A stretch of 64,000 nt of DNA from Stutzerimonas stutzeri (GTDB taxonomy: Bacteria > Pseudomonadota > Gammaproteobacteria > Pseudomonadales > Pseudomonadaceae): positions 1-64,000 of the forward strand of contig NZ_JAAMQZ010000025.1 in the NCBI RefSeq assembly GCF_013522825.1, given 5' to 3'. The position numbers were made by a program, and so were the translations under genes. Shown here piece by piece: positions 1 through 8,480 of this stretch. The notes under the pieces are model-generated. The model had not been told where the DNA came from. It ran no database searches and worked only from the letters and a program-made list of their open reading frames with translations. How positions within the stretch are numbered: the stretch's first letter is position 1; every line of letters starts with the position of its first letter.

Positions 1-114
1 GTCGAAGCCGTCAATCGGACAGTAGCGAGGATCAATCTACGCCCGCGCAAGCGCTTGGGCTGGAAGACGCCGTACGAAGTGCATACAGGGGTGAGCGTTG
101 CACTTATGTGTTGA
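1..114 (+). CDS. IS30-family transposase, C-terminal end (partial)
   Basis: The window opens inside an open frame whose last 37 codons end at a TGA at 112-114. The peptide contains NLRPRKRLGWKTPYEV, which matches the C-terminal signature of IS30-family DDE transposases (N-x-R-P-R-K-x-L-G-x-x-T-P-x-E). The 5' part lies outside the window, so the truncation here is a window-edge effect and says nothing about whether the element is intact. The gene points toward the crcZ/cbrB locus. The family call is fairly secure from this motif; the subgroup cannot be named. Confidence 0.85.
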   Translation, partial: VEAVNRTVARINLRPRKRLGWKTPYEVHTGVSVALMC

Positions 115-121
115 ATTCAGG
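1..121 (+). mobile_element. Right end of an IS30-family insertion sequence
   Basis: The transposase stop is followed within a few bases by crcZ-like sequence. In IS30-family elements the terminal inverted repeat commonly overlaps the very end of the transposase gene, and the segment around 96-120 (GTTGCACTTATGTGTTGAATTC) fits that arrangement. The element therefore probably ends near 118-125. The exact last base cannot be fixed without the left end, which is outside the window. Confidence 0.6.
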
Positions 122-300
122 AGTTCAGGCACTGCTTTATGCAGTTTTTGTTGTTCTCGGCCTGGTCGTGGGGCTGAACCCCATGTGGCAAGTCCTCTCC
201 AAAAGAATCAGTTAGCTACGCCTCCGCCTTCTTGTCATTGTTTTGCTGGAGCCGGTACGTCTTGTTCTTATTGTGGGTCTGCTTGTTATTGTTGTTGTGC
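121..300 (-). ncRNA. crcZ: CrcZ-type Hfq/Crc-sequestering small RNA, apparently truncated by an IS
   Basis: In pseudomonads the gene downstream of cbrB is crcZ, an RNA carrying several A-rich CA motifs (AAnAAnAA) that titrates Hfq/Crc and relieves catabolite repression. Reading the minus strand from about 300, the predicted transcript starts GCACAACAACAATAACAAGC, directly downstream of a sigma-54 promoter. Four A-rich motifs are visible, at 283-296, 262-272, 232-244 and 144-154, separated by potential hairpins such as ACTGC-ATAAA-GCAGT near 130-145. From memory, CrcZ of P. aeruginosa is about 400 nt. Here only about 180 nt separate the start from the IS30-like end, so the 3' part is probably lost or displaced. 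Confidence 0.8.
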
Positions 301-310
301 CAGATATAAA

Positions 311-325
311 GCAGTTGTCGTGCCA
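311..325 (-). promoter_or_regulatory. Sigma-54 (-24/-12) promoter of crcZ
   Basis: On the minus strand TGGCACGACAACTGC (325 to 311) places GG and GC ten bases apart, the spacing required for RpoN, and matches the -24 element TGGCAC exactly. The predicted start is 11-13 bases downstream, around 300, where the CA-motif RNA begins. CbrB, encoded just upstream, is an RpoN-dependent activator known to drive crcZ, so the control circuit is local. Confidence 0.85.
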
Positions 326-384
326 GTTTTGAAAAGTCTTTGTAAATCAAGCGCTTGGTGTTTAGTGCTGCCGGCGTGAAGGCA

Positions 385-420
385 TAAAAAACCGGGTTTC
401 GTTACCGATGAACCCGGTTC
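385..420 (-). terminator. Rho-independent terminator of cbrB
   Basis: On the minus strand the stem AACCGGGTT (419-411) pairs with AAACCCGGTT (399-390) across an 11-base loop, followed by a run of T (390-385). It lies 35 bp after the cbrB stop and before the crcZ promoter, so it separates the two transcripts. Confidence 0.85.
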
Positions 421-454
421 GCTGTTACGCCTCGGGGGCAGTGGGTAACAAACG

Positions 455-1879
455 CTACTCTGCCGCAGTGCTGGATTTGCGCCGTGGGATGCCCAGGCGC
501 TGGCGGCGTTCCCACAGACATTTGCGGCTGATGCCCAGTTTGCGCGCCAGCTCGGTTTCGGTCATGTGATCCTGGTGTTCGAGCACGAAATGCTGGAAGT
601 AGTCTTCCAGTGACAGATCCTCGGTCGGCTCGTTACTGGTGGCGCCGGTGTTGCCGCCACCGATTGAGGAGCAGGGGGCGTCGTAGTCGTCATCGAGGCC
701 GTCGAGTTCGATGTCGATACCCAGCAGCTCGGCGCTGATCTCCGGACTCTCGCTGAGGATGGCCGCCCGCTCGATGGCGTTTTCCAGCTCGCGCACATTG
801 CCGGGCCAGGGATAGTGACGGATGGCCTGCTCGGCTTCGTGTGAAAAATGCATCTCATCGCCGCCCATGCGCGCGCCCTGACGGGCGAGAAAGGCCACGG
901 CAATTTCCAGGATATCGCTGCCGCGTTCACGCAGCGGTGGCAGCTTGAGCGCGATGACGTGCAGGCGGTAATAGAGGTCTTCGCGGAACTCGCCGAGTTT
1001 GGCCAGGTTTTTCAGGTCGCGGTGCGTCGCAGCCACCAGGCGCACGTTGACTTTCTGCGACTGGGTCGAGCCGACGCGGCGGATCTCGCCTTCCTGCAAG
1101 ACCCGCAGCAGCCGGGCCTGGGCTTCCAGCGGCAGTTCGCCGATTTCGTCGAGAAACAGCGTGCCGCCATCGGCTGCTTCCACCAGCCCGGCGCGACCGG
1201 CGCTGGCGCCGGTAAAGGCGCCTTTTTCGTGACCGAAGAGCTCGGACTCGATCAGTGTCTCCGGAATCGCCGCGCAGTTGACCGAAATCATCGGCGCCTT
1301 GGCGCGCTGCGAAAGGTTGTGCAGGGCGCGCGCGACCAGTTCCTTGCCGGTTCCGGATTCACCCTGGATCAGCACGTTTGAATCAGTCGGCGCCACCTTG
1401 CGGATCTTGCCGAAAAGATCCTGCATGGGCGCGCAGTGGCCAATGATGCCGATTTCCCCGTTGGCCGCGTCCTGCGCAGCAGCCGCAGGCTGTCCGCCGC
1501 CGCTCTGGGCCGGGGCGCTGCGCGCCCGCTCGCGATCGCCAAGAATACGCGCGGCGGTTTGCAGCATTTCATCGTGGTCGAAGGGCTTGGCGATGTAATC
1601 CACGGCGCCCATCTTCATCGAGTCGACGGCTGAGCGCAGGCTGGCGTAGCTGGTCATGATCAGCACGGGTACGCCTTCGGCGAGCCTGATCAGTTCGGTG
1701 CCGGGCGCGCCGGGCAGGCGCAGGTCGCTGATGATGAGGTCGAAGCCCCGAATGTCAAAGCGCTCCTGGGCTTCCTGTACCGAGCCCGCTTCGCTCACCT
1801 CGTACTGGTTGCGTTCGAGCAATCGGCGCAAGGCGGAGCGGATGATGGTTTCGTCTTCGACGATCAGAATGTGTGACAT
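455..1879 (-). CDS. cbrB: CbrB, sigma-54-dependent response regulator of carbon/nitrogen balance
   Basis: NtrC-type regulator of 474 aa. An N-terminal receiver domain has its phospho-acceptor at Asp52 (IISDLRLPG). The AAA+ sigma-54 interaction domain carries Walker A GESGTGKE, the GAFTGA loop that contacts sigma-54, and a Walker B-like [14 protein letters not shown]-terminal Fis-type helix-turn-helix lies near [19 protein letters not shown]. With CbrA it controls use of amino acids and other poor carbon sources, mainly by activating crcZ. The start at 1879 ([10 protein letters not shown]) is preferred over an upstream in-frame ATG at 1942 because it begins at the receiver fold and follows GAGAGAG. 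The upstream extension would run into repeat DNA. Confidence 0.95.
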   Translation of the reverse strand: MSHILIVEDETIIRSALRRLLERNQYEVSEAGSVQEAQERFDIRGFDLIISDLRLPGAPGTELIRLAEGVPVLIMTSYASLRSAVDSMKMGAVDYIAKPFDHDEMLQTAARILGDRERARSAPAQSGGGQPAAAAQDAANGEIGIIGHCAPMQDLFGKIRKVAPTDSNVLIQGESGTGKELVARALHNLSQRAKAPMISVNCAAIPETLIESELFGHEKGAFTGASAGRAGLVEAADGGTLFLDEIGELPLEAQARLLRVLQEGEIRRVGSTQSQKVNVRLVAATHRDLKNLAKLGEFREDLYYRLHVIALKLPPLRERGSDILEIAVAFLARQGARMGGDEMHFSHEAEQAIRHYPWPGNVRELENAIERAAILSESPEISAELLGIDIELDGLDDDYDAPCSSIGGGNTGATSNEPTEDLSLEDYFQHFVLEHQDHMTETELARKLGISRKCLWERRQRLGIPRRKSSTAAE

Positions 1880-1910
1880 CAGTACTCTCTCGACGGTCTG
1901 GAGGCGGCTC

Positions 1911-2108
1911 GCAGGCTTTTGAAAAACTACCTGCGTTGGCAATACGTCGTTAAAAACAGCCTCAGAATGCTCATTTACAACACGTAAACTCCGCTTCTTC
2001 GGCTGTTTGACTCGCTGCGCTCGCCCTTCGGGTCAGCCTACGGCTGTTACTCCCGTTGGTCGTTGCGCCTCGTCTTGCCTGCCTCGCCTACGTTTTTCAA
2101 AAGCCTGC
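1911..2108. repeat. MITE-like inverted repeat between cbrA and cbrB
   Basis: The gap between cbrA and cbrB (1880-2191) holds no gene. It is bounded by a perfect 17-bp terminal inverted repeat: GCAGGCTTTTGAAAAAC at 1911-1927 and its complement at 2092-2108. The internal 160 bp contain smaller inverted pieces (for example around CGCTTCTTCGGCTGTTTGACTCGCTGCGCTCG) but no credible ORF. The size of about 200 bp and the clean terminal repeats suggest a non-autonomous mobile or REP-derived unit. I could not check its copy number. Confidence 0.65.
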
Positions 2109-2172
2109 TACGGCCCGTCGTTATGCGGCGGCCTGCTATGGCTCGTCGCTGCGTGACGGCCTGCTATGGGCA
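2104..2172. repeat. Imperfect 28-bp tandem repeat downstream of cbrA
   Basis: Two and a half copies of a 28-bp unit beginning CCTGCTAYGG run from 2104 to about 2172. The starts are at about 2104, 2132 and 2160, with divergence mainly in the middle of each unit. The array overlaps the right end of the inverted-repeat element and stops about 20 bp short of the cbrA stop codon. Confidence 0.6.
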
Positions 2173-2191
2173 GATTTCTGTGATCGCCTCT

Positions 2192-5146
2192 TCAACTTGC
2201 AGCGTTTGTTGCTTCGCTAAACCTGGGTAACGTAATCCGGAAACGGGTACCACGTTGGGTTACAGGGTCAGTCGGGCTGTCGATATTGATCTGGCCATAA
2301 TGCTCTTCCACGATCGAATAGACCAGCGCAAGGCCCAGGCCAGTCCCCTCGCCAGGGTCCTTGGTGGTGTAGAACGGTTCGAACAACCGGTCCTGAACCG
2401 ACTTGGGAATGCCGCTGCCTTCGTCCTCGACGAGCAGATACACGGTCTGCTCGGAGACTTCGCTATGGATGCGGATGACGCCGCCCGGTTGCGAGGCATC
2501 GCGTGCGTTGGCAAGCAGGTTGATCAGCACCTGGGCCAGGCGCTGGGGATCGCCTTCGGCCAGATGCTGCGGGTCGCAGAGGTTGAAATACTGCACTTCG
2601 GTGGTGTTGCGGTTGAGCGACAGCAGACCGATGGCGTCCTGGGTGATCTCGGCGAGGGACACCGGATACAGGCTGTGCTGGCGCCCGCCGGCATGGGCGA
2701 AGCTCATCAGCGACTGGACGATGCGCGAAACCCGCTTGGTCTGTTCGATGATCTGGTTGCTGACTTCGGTGATTTCGCCATCGTTCTCACGTTCTTCGCG
2801 CAGGTTCTGCGCCAGACAGGCGATGCCGGTGATGGGATTGCCGATCTCATGGGCGACGCCGGCGGCGAGGCGACCAATGCTGGCCAGGCGCTCGGAATGC
2901 ACCAATCGATCTTCCAGCACCTGAGTCTCGGTGAGGTCCTCGATCAACAGGACCAGCCCGCTGTTGCCCGGCGCCAGGGGTTCGTCGATGGCGGCCTTGT
3001 GCAGGTTCAGCCAGCGGGTGTCGCCGTCCAGCGAGAGGCGCTGCTTGTGCAGGTGCTCGTCGGGCTGCCGGATGAAGTCCACCAGCAGGCTGCGCCAGGG
3101 CTCGCTGATGGTGGTCAGGCGCGAGCCGACCACCTGCAGCGCGGGAATCCCGGTCAGCTCTTCCAGGGCGCGGTTCCACATCAGCACTTCCTGATCCTTG
3201 GCCAGCGAGCAGACGCCCATGGGCAGGTCCTGCAGGGTCTGCCTGTGGTAGCGGCGCAGGGCATCGAGCTCTGCCGCCAGACCGGTCAGGCGCGAGTGGT
3301 ATTCCTCCAGGCGATTCTCGATGAAGTGGATATCTTCGGTGACATAGCCCTCGGCACCGTCCTTGTAGGGCAGGAAGTTCTCGACGATATCCTGTGCCAC
3401 GCTCGGCCCCATCAGGCCGGACAGGTTCGCCTCGATGCGGTCGCGCAGGCGGCGCAGGGCGTAGGGGCGGTGCTCGTCGAAGGGCAGTTGCAGGTCGCGC
3501 AGCGCCTGTTCCACCTCGCGCTGCGCGGTTTTTCCGCCCAGCGGCTTGGCCAGTTGCACGGCGAACTCCTGCGGCGAAGTGGCCGACAGTTCGCGGCGCT
3601 GCGGGCGGCGGATGTTCTCCACGGCGCAGGCCTCGGCGGCGCTCTGCTCCTCCGGGCTGGTCTCGGTGAACAGCGAGAACAGCGAGAAGGCCAGCACGTT
3701 GACCGCCAGCGAGGCGATTGCCGCCAGGTGCCAGCTGGTGTCGTCGAGCACATAGACGAGGTTGAGCAACGGTATATAGAAGCCGTTCAGGTTGCCCACC
3801 AGCGGCAGCAGCATGGTGACCACCCAGACGCTGATCCCCGCCAGCAGGCCGACGATGTAGCCACGCCGATTGGCGGTGGGCCAGTAGAGGACCGACAGCA
3901 CGCCCGGCAGGAATTGCAGGGTGGCGACGAAGGCGACGATGCCGAGGTTGGACAGGTCCTGCTCGGCACCCAGCAGCAGGTAGAAACCATAGCCGGCCAT
4001 GATGATGGTCAGGATCAGGCTGCGGCGGGTCCATTTCAGCCAGCGATAGATGTTGCCTTCGGTGGGCGGCTGGTAGAGCGGCAGCACCAGATGGTTGAGG
4101 GCCATGCCCGACAGCGCCAGGGTGCAGACGATGATCAGCCCGCTGGAAGCCGACAGGCCGCCGACGAACGCCAGCAATGTCAGGACTTCGCTTTGCGCCG
4201 TGATGCCCAGGCCCAGGGTGAAGTATTCGGGGTTGGTGCTCACGCCCAGCTTGAGCCCGGCCCAGAGAATCAGCGGCACCGCCAGGCTCATCAGCAGCAG
4301 GTACAGCGGCAATCCCCAGCTGGCGCTGACCAGCGCGCGCGGGTTGAGGTTCTCGGTGAAGGTCATGTGGTACATGTGCGGCATGACGATGGCCGAGGCG
4401 AAGAACACCAGCAACAGCGTACGCCAGGGGCCTTCCTGCAATGGCGTGTGCAGCGCCTGGAGGGCGGACTGGTTCTGCAGCAGCCAGATTTCCAGCTGGT
4501 GCGGGCCGCCGAACACCACATAGAGTGCATACAGGCCGATGGCGCCGAAGGTCAGCAGCTTGACCAGCGATTCGAAGGCAATCGCGAAGACCAGTCCCTC
4601 ATGTTTCTCGCGGGTGGCGATATGCCGAGCGCCGAAGAGAATGGTGAAGAGCATGATCATCACGCAATAGCCCAGCGCCACCCGCTCCTGCAACGGCTCA
4701 AGGGTCAGAATGCCGATGGCGTCGGCGACCGCCTGGATCTGCAGTGCCAGCAACGGCAGCATGCCGACCAGCATGACGATGGTCGTCAGTGCGCCGGCCC
4801 AGGTGCTGCGAAAGCGAAAGGCGAACAGGTCCGCCAGGGACGCCAGCTGATACGTGCGGGTGACGCGCAGGATCGGATAGAGCAGCACCGGCGCCAACAG
4901 GAAGGCGCCGCAGACGCCCAGATAGGTCGCGAGAAAGCCGTAACCGTATTGATAGGCCAGGCCGACGGTGCCGTAGAAGGCCCAGGCGCTGGCATAGACG
5001 CCGAGCGACAGGGTGTAGGTCAGCGGATGGCGAATGATCCAGCGCGGAATCAGCCCGCGCTCGCTGACCCAGGCCACCCCGAACAGCAGCAGCAGGTAGG
5101 CGACGCTGATCAGGATCAGGTGGCTGAGGCTAAAGCTCGTCTGCAT
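2192..5146 (-). CDS. cbrA: CbrA, membrane sensor histidine kinase fused to an SLC5-type transporter domain
   Basis: The protein has 984 aa, essentially the length I know for CbrA. The first ~500 residues are a sodium/solute symporter (SSS/SLC5) fold with about 13 membrane segments. A linker domain, a PAS domain (~630-740), a HisKA domain with phospho-acceptor His766 in AHEIGNPITGI, and a HATPase_c domain with DEGSGIP and GTGLGLALV follow. CbrA phosphorylates CbrB; its transporter module has been implicated in histidine uptake in other pseudomonads. Unusually, cbrB is more than 300 bp away because of inserted repeat DNA. The start ATG at 5146 lies inside the end of cbrX, which suggests translational coupling. 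Confidence 0.95.
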   Translation of the reverse strand: MQTSFSLSHLILISVAYLLLLFGVAWVSERGLIPRWIIRHPLTYTLSLGVYASAWAFYGTVGLAYQYGYGFLATYLGVCGAFLLAPVLLYPILRVTRTYQLASLADLFAFRFRSTWAGALTTIVMLVGMLPLLALQIQAVADAIGILTLEPLQERVALGYCVMIMLFTILFGARHIATREKHEGLVFAIAFESLVKLLTFGAIGLYALYVVFGGPHQLEIWLLQNQSALQALHTPLQEGPWRTLLLVFFASAIVMPHMYHMTFTENLNPRALVSASWGLPLYLLLMSLAVPLILWAGLKLGVSTNPEYFTLGLGITAQSEVLTLLAFVGGLSASSGLIIVCTLALSGMALNHLVLPLYQPPTEGNIYRWLKWTRRSLILTIIMAGYGFYLLLGAEQDLSNLGIVAFVATLQFLPGVLSVLYWPTANRRGYIVGLLAGISVWVVTMLLPLVGNLNGFYIPLLNLVYVLDDTSWHLAAIASLAVNVLAFSLFSLFTETSPEEQSAAEACAVENIRRPQRRELSATSPQEFAVQLAKPLGGKTAQREVEQALRDLQLPFDEHRPYALRRLRDRIEANLSGLMGPSVAQDIVENFLPYKDGAEGYVTEDIHFIENRLEEYHSRLTGLAAELDALRRYHRQTLQDLPMGVCSLAKDQEVLMWNRALEELTGIPALQVVGSRLTTISEPWRSLLVDFIRQPDEHLHKQRLSLDGDTRWLNLHKAAIDEPLAPGNSGLVLLIEDLTETQVLEDRLVHSERLASIGRLAAGVAHEIGNPITGIACLAQNLREERENDGEITEVSNQIIEQTKRVSRIVQSLMSFAHAGGRQHSLYPVSLAEITQDAIGLLSLNRNTTEVQYFNLCDPQHLAEGDPQRLAQVLINLLANARDASQPGGVIRIHSEVSEQTVYLLVEDEGSGIPKSVQDRLFEPFYTTKDPGEGTGLGLALVYSIVEEHYGQINIDSPTDPVTQRGTRFRITLPRFSEATNAAS

Positions 5147-5306
5147 CGCGCTGGCTCTGGAGAATGAAGGTCACCACGATCAGGATCAGCCACAACAGGT
5201 AAGGCCGGTACCAGGCGCCGTTGGGGTCGATCCACCAGTCCATGATCGCAGGAGAGAACAGATAGATCCCCACCACCAGGAGCAGCACCAGTCGGTAGAT
5301 GTACAT
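5130..5306 (-). CDS. cbrX: CbrX-like small membrane protein upstream of and overlapping cbrA
   Basis: A 58-aa protein starting MYIYRLVLLLVVGIYL, with two hydrophobic segments (about residues 4-21 and 33-50) separated by a Trp/Pro-rich turn (DWWIDPNG). It ends in a charged tail. Its 3' end overlaps the cbrA start by 17 nt, so the two are co-transcribed and probably translationally coupled. A small gene in this position is known in pseudomonads as cbrX. I chose ATG 5306 rather than longer in-frame starts because the latter add a low-complexity, non-hydrophobic extension. The role is unclear; an effect on cbrA translation is plausible. Confidence 0.8.
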   Translation of the reverse strand: MYIYRLVLLLVVGIYLFSPAIMDWWIDPNGAWYRPYLLWLILIVVTFILQSQRDADEL

Positions 5307-5496
5307 GCCGGGTCTCGTGTCGGAAGTAGGGCGATGGTAGAGCAGCGGGAAGCGGCAGGCCATAAAAAGCAGCTGACACGCTCCGCCTGCGAGTGTGTTG
5401 CTAGCTGGGCTCCGTACCGAGCCGCCTTCTCGCGGTGCGTCCGTAATGTGCGAAACTTTGCGACTTATCTCGGAGGGCCGCTGCCCTGAATTTGCA

Positions 5497-7443
5497 ATGA
5501 GCTTGAGGATTTGTGTAGTGAAGGCCATTGTGATTCCGTTTCTGTTCGCAGCCCTCTGGTTGCTGTGCACTTTGCCAACTCAGGCAGCACCACTGAAACT
5601 CGGTAGCGACCTTCCGTATACCGTTCACGAAGATGTCTCCGGCGAGCTGACGCGAGACGAGATCCTGCCGATTTTACAGGCTGGCTCGGAGGTGGACCGA
5701 CTGGGCGCTTTTTCCAGAGGCTATACGCGCTCTGCCTACTGGCTTCGCTTCGAGTTGCCAGCGACCGCATCCGCTGCGGGTGAGCGCTGGATGCAGGTGC
5801 GTCCGAACTTCCTCGACGACGTTCGAATTTTCTATCGTCCGCTCGCAGCTAACGGCACCTGGCAAGAGCGCCGTGCCGGCGATACCCAGCGCGGGGTAAT
5901 AGGCGACGTGGACGATCGCTTTGCGTTATTCGTCATACCGGAGAGCGAGGTGGGTTACGAGGTGGTGCTGAGGGTCGTTAGCAGTAGCGCGATGCTGCTG
6001 CAGCTGGTGGTTTGGGCCCCCACCGAGTTCATCCCGCAGGCGATGCGGGCAACCGGTCTCTGGAGCGCCTATTTCGGTTTGGCAGCCCTGTCCAGCCTGA
6101 TGGCGCTGGCTCTGGCCATTGTGCTCAAGAAGCGGCTGCTCTGGTCGGTCACGGCGATGTCTGTGTCCTATGGGTTGGTGGCCTGCATTCAAGGGTACGT
6201 AGCGTGGATAGTGCCGGGTATTGGCCGGCTGTTGCAGCATTACCTTACTGGTAGCCTGACGCTGCTTTCTTATGCCGCCGTGTTGTGGATGGCGGTCGAG
6301 GCGCTGGGGTTGCGTAGGCGTCTGCCTTGGATGTATCGGCTGGTGCTGGGGAGCAGCGGCCTGATCGTGCTGTTGCTGTTGAGTATTCCGCTGGGCTTAT
6401 ACGGTGAGGCCGTCGGTGTTCTGGCTGTGTTGTACCTGCCGGCGGGCTCTCTGTGTATCGGTACGGGGCTCTACCTATGGATGAGTGACCGGCCTTCGTT
6501 TGCCGTTCTGCTACTCGGTGCCAGCCCGTTGTTCTGCATTGCCGTCAGCCTGTTCGGCCTGTTCTCGGTATTCGGATGGTTGCCATTCCGCGAAGAGATC
6601 TATGTGATCTGGCAGATCGCCTTGGTGATAAACATGCTGCTCATTACCGCGATTGCCGTCTTCCAGGTTCGCGATAGACGCCTGCAGGAGGTGGAGAAGA
6701 CTCAATTGGCCCGCGAGCTCCGGGTGGAGCGCGAAGCGCGGTTTCACCAGCGTCAGTTCATGGGCATGGTCGCCCATGAGTTCCGGACCCCGCTGGCGGT
6801 AATTTCCGCCAGCCTGGAAAACCTGCGATTACTGCCTGCCTCGTGCGACCAGGCCCGACGCTACAACCGGATCGGGCGAGCCAGCGAACGGCTTGTGCAA
6901 CTGACCGACAATTGCCTGGCGGACGCTCGCCTGGATGCCGGCGAGCTGCTCATCGTCCGTAAGATGACCTGCCTGGTTGAGCTGCTCGCCTCGGCGGCAT
7001 CGCTGGTTCGGCTCTCCGATCACCATTGCTGGAAATTGATGATGGAGGGTGAGGTCGTGTCGGATGTGCCGGCTATCAACGCAATGGCGAATGTGGATCC
7101 AGCCCTGATGCGTATCGCGCTGTCGAACGTCATCGACAACGCGGTGAAATACTCTTCAGGAGGCACCATCCTTATTGAGCTTGCGCGTGCCGACGACGGT
7201 TGGTCGATTGCCGTAACCGACTCCGGGAAAGGGGTCGATGAGTCGCTGATGGGTATCATCTTTGAGCGTTACCGGCAGGCCAATGACTTGGATCAGCCTG
7301 AACAGGGCGTAGGGCTCGGCCTGTATGTCAGCAGGCAGATCCTCCGGGCGCACAGCGGCGATCTGCGCCTTGCCAGGAATACGACCTCGGGCTGCCGTTT
7401 CGCTTTCACTTTCCCTGACCATCGTGAGGACTGTTCCGCCTGA
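5497..7443 (+). CDS. 7TMR-DISM sensor histidine kinase of the filament cluster
   Basis: The 648-aa protein begins with a signal-like hydrophobic stretch ending in QAAP. A periplasmic 7TMR-DISMED2-like beta domain follows (~30-165), with features such as YTRSAYWLRFEL. Next come about seven membrane segments (~185-390), a coiled linker, HisKA with His427 (MVAHEFRTPLAV), and HATPase_c with VIDNAVKYS, DSGKGV and GVGLGLYVS. The stop overlaps the regulator start (TGATG). ATG 5497 follows CGGAGG only at long distance; a GTG at 5518 has a better placed GAGG and is a real alternative. It probably senses an envelope or carbohydrate-type signal and controls the downstream pilus genes; that target is inferred from position. 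Confidence 0.85.
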   Translation: MSLRICVVKAIVIPFLFAALWLLCTLPTQAAPLKLGSDLPYTVHEDVSGELTRDEILPILQAGSEVDRLGAFSRGYTRSAYWLRFELPATASAAGERWMQVRPNFLDDVRIFYRPLAANGTWQERRAGDTQRGVIGDVDDRFALFVIPESEVGYEVVLRVVSSSAMLLQLVVWAPTEFIPQAMRATGLWSAYFGLAALSSLMALALAIVLKKRLLWSVTAMSVSYGLVACIQGYVAWIVPGIGRLLQHYLTGSLTLLSYAAVLWMAVEALGLRRRLPWMYRLVLGSSGLIVLLLLSIPLGLYGEAVGVLAVLYLPAGSLCIGTGLYLWMSDRPSFAVLLLGASPLFCIAVSLFGLFSVFGWLPFREEIYVIWQIALVINMLLITAIAVFQVRDRRLQEVEKTQLARELRVEREARFHQRQFMGMVAHEFRTPLAVISASLENLRLLPASCDQARRYNRIGRASERLVQLTDNCLADARLDAGELLIVRKMTCLVELLASAASLVRLSDHHCWKLMMEGEVVSDVPAINAMANVDPALMRIALSNVIDNAVKYSSGGTILIELARADDGWSIAVTDSGKGVDESLMGIIFERYRQANDLDQPEQGVGLGLYVSRQILRAHSGDLRLARNTTSGCRFAFTFPDHREDCSA

Positions 7444-8186
7444 TGAAGCTGCCCCGCCTGCGACTCGCCCTTATCGAGGATAACGAAGATCTACGTGATG
7501 AACTGCTGTTCTTCCTGCGTCATCGGGGATATAGCGCCTGGGGGGTCGCCAGTGCCGAGGCGTTCTGGAAAGAGCTGCACCGCAACCCCGTGGATATCGT
7601 TCTGGTCGATCTGGGATTGCCCGGCGAGGATGGCTTCAGTGTTGTGCAATACCTGCACAGCATGGGCGGCTACGGAGTGATTATCCTTACCGCGCGTGGC
7701 GGTGAACAGGAGCGGCTGCGGGGGCTTAACCTGGGTGCTGATCTGTTTCTGGTCAAACCGGTCAACCTCGCGCGGCTCGGTACTGCGCTACACACATTGG
7801 GGCTGCGTCTGCACGGCGGGGAGGGCGGACAGCAATCAGACCGGATCAGGCTCGATGATCCGCGCGGGCAATGGCAGCTTGACGTCGAGGGCGTCTGCCT
7901 GATGGGTCCCTCGGATAAACGTCTCGCGCTGTCGCCTCAGGAGTTCGAACTGCTCAAAATCCTGGTGCACTCGGCTAACCAGGTCTTCAGCAAGGAAGCC
8001 CTGCATGATCTATTGTTCGAGTACGCCGACGCGACGGAGCTTCACCGGGTCGATGTCATCCTCAGTCGTCTGCGCAGCAAGGCAAGGGCTCAAGGTATGA
8101 GCCTTCCAATTCGTTCGATATTCGGCAAGGGCATCGTGTTCACCGGGGCCGTACAAAAGTCCTCTGACACACCCGCGTCGCGCTAG
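7443..8186 (+). CDS. OmpR/PhoB-family response regulator of the filament cluster
   Basis: A 247-aa regulator. The receiver domain (~6-120) has acidic pocket residues IEDNED and phospho-acceptor Asp56 (VLVDLGLPGEDG), Thr in ILTARGG and Lys in FLVKPVN. A winged-helix domain follows (~140-235), with LSPQEFELLKIL and a recognition helix near HRVDVILSRLRSKA. The start codon overlaps the kinase stop by one base, so the two form a cognate pair. The 294-bp gap after it is the only sizeable non-coding space before the pilus genes and is where it would be expected to bind. Confidence 0.9.
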   Translation: MKLPRLRLALIEDNEDLRDELLFFLRHRGYSAWGVASAEAFWKELHRNPVDIVLVDLGLPGEDGFSVVQYLHSMGGYGVIILTARGGEQERLRGLNLGADLFLVKPVNLARLGTALHTLGLRLHGGEGGQQSDRIRLDDPRGQWQLDVEGVCLMGPSDKRLALSPQEFELLKILVHSANQVFSKEALHDLLFEYADATELHRVDVILSRLRSKARAQGMSLPIRSIFGKGIVFTGAVQKSSDTPASR

Positions 8187-8374
8187 CGACAATCCTCTGC
8201 ATGGGGCGGCGGCGACCGACCGTCATCCTCCTAGCCTGCTTTTCCAACCCGATCATCAGCGCATGCCGGTGGGAGGGCGCCTGCCTGTCAACTTTCCAAG
8301 GGATGCTCTATTCCGGGCATGCCGCCGTGCGCCTGCCGCTGAGAGGTATGAGAGATTCGAGACTGACATGGCTC

Positions 8375-8398
8375 ACAAACGCCATGTCAAAGTGCAAA
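8375..8398. promoter_or_regulatory. Perfect 8+8 bp dyad upstream of the first prepilin gene
   Basis: GACATGGC at 8375-8382 and GCCATGTC at 8391-8398 form a perfect inverted repeat with an 8-bp spacer. They lie about 83 bp before the first prepilin ATG, in the 8187-8480 gap between the regulator gene and the filament operon. It could be an operator for the adjacent regulator or an RNA hairpin in the leader. No convincing -35/-10 pair was found in the rest of this gap. Confidence 0.45.
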
Positions 8399-8480
8399 CG
8401 TGGCTCGGACAAGTCCTGCGGCGATTAGTTCCGCTCCAGTGATTTCAAGTTTGCCGGTCCGACACCCATATCACTCATCG

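Noticed and set aside
98..379. A 93-codon plus-strand ORF over the crcZ region
   Set aside because: It is antisense to crcZ and its promoter, its protein is Cys/Tyr-rich low-complexity sequence, and it has no ribosome-binding site. The promoter plus CA motifs explain this DNA better.
1942..1942. Upstream ATG giving CbrB 21 extra residues
   Set aside because: The extension is encoded by the end of the inverted-repeat element, and the receiver domain begins directly at the ATG at 1879.
2255..5167. A 970-codon plus-strand ORF antisense to cbrA
   Set aside because: Long antisense frames are common in GC-rich genes. The product is Gln/Gly/Ala/Arg-rich with no fold, whereas the minus strand encodes a full-length, motif-complete CbrA.
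8270..8284. GG-N10-GC (TGGGAGGGCGCCTGC) as a sigma-54 promoter for the pilus operon
   Set aside because: Only the GG/GC dinucleotides match. The flanking bases differ from TGGCAC-N5-TTGC and lie in GC-rich DNA, so a chance match is more likely.
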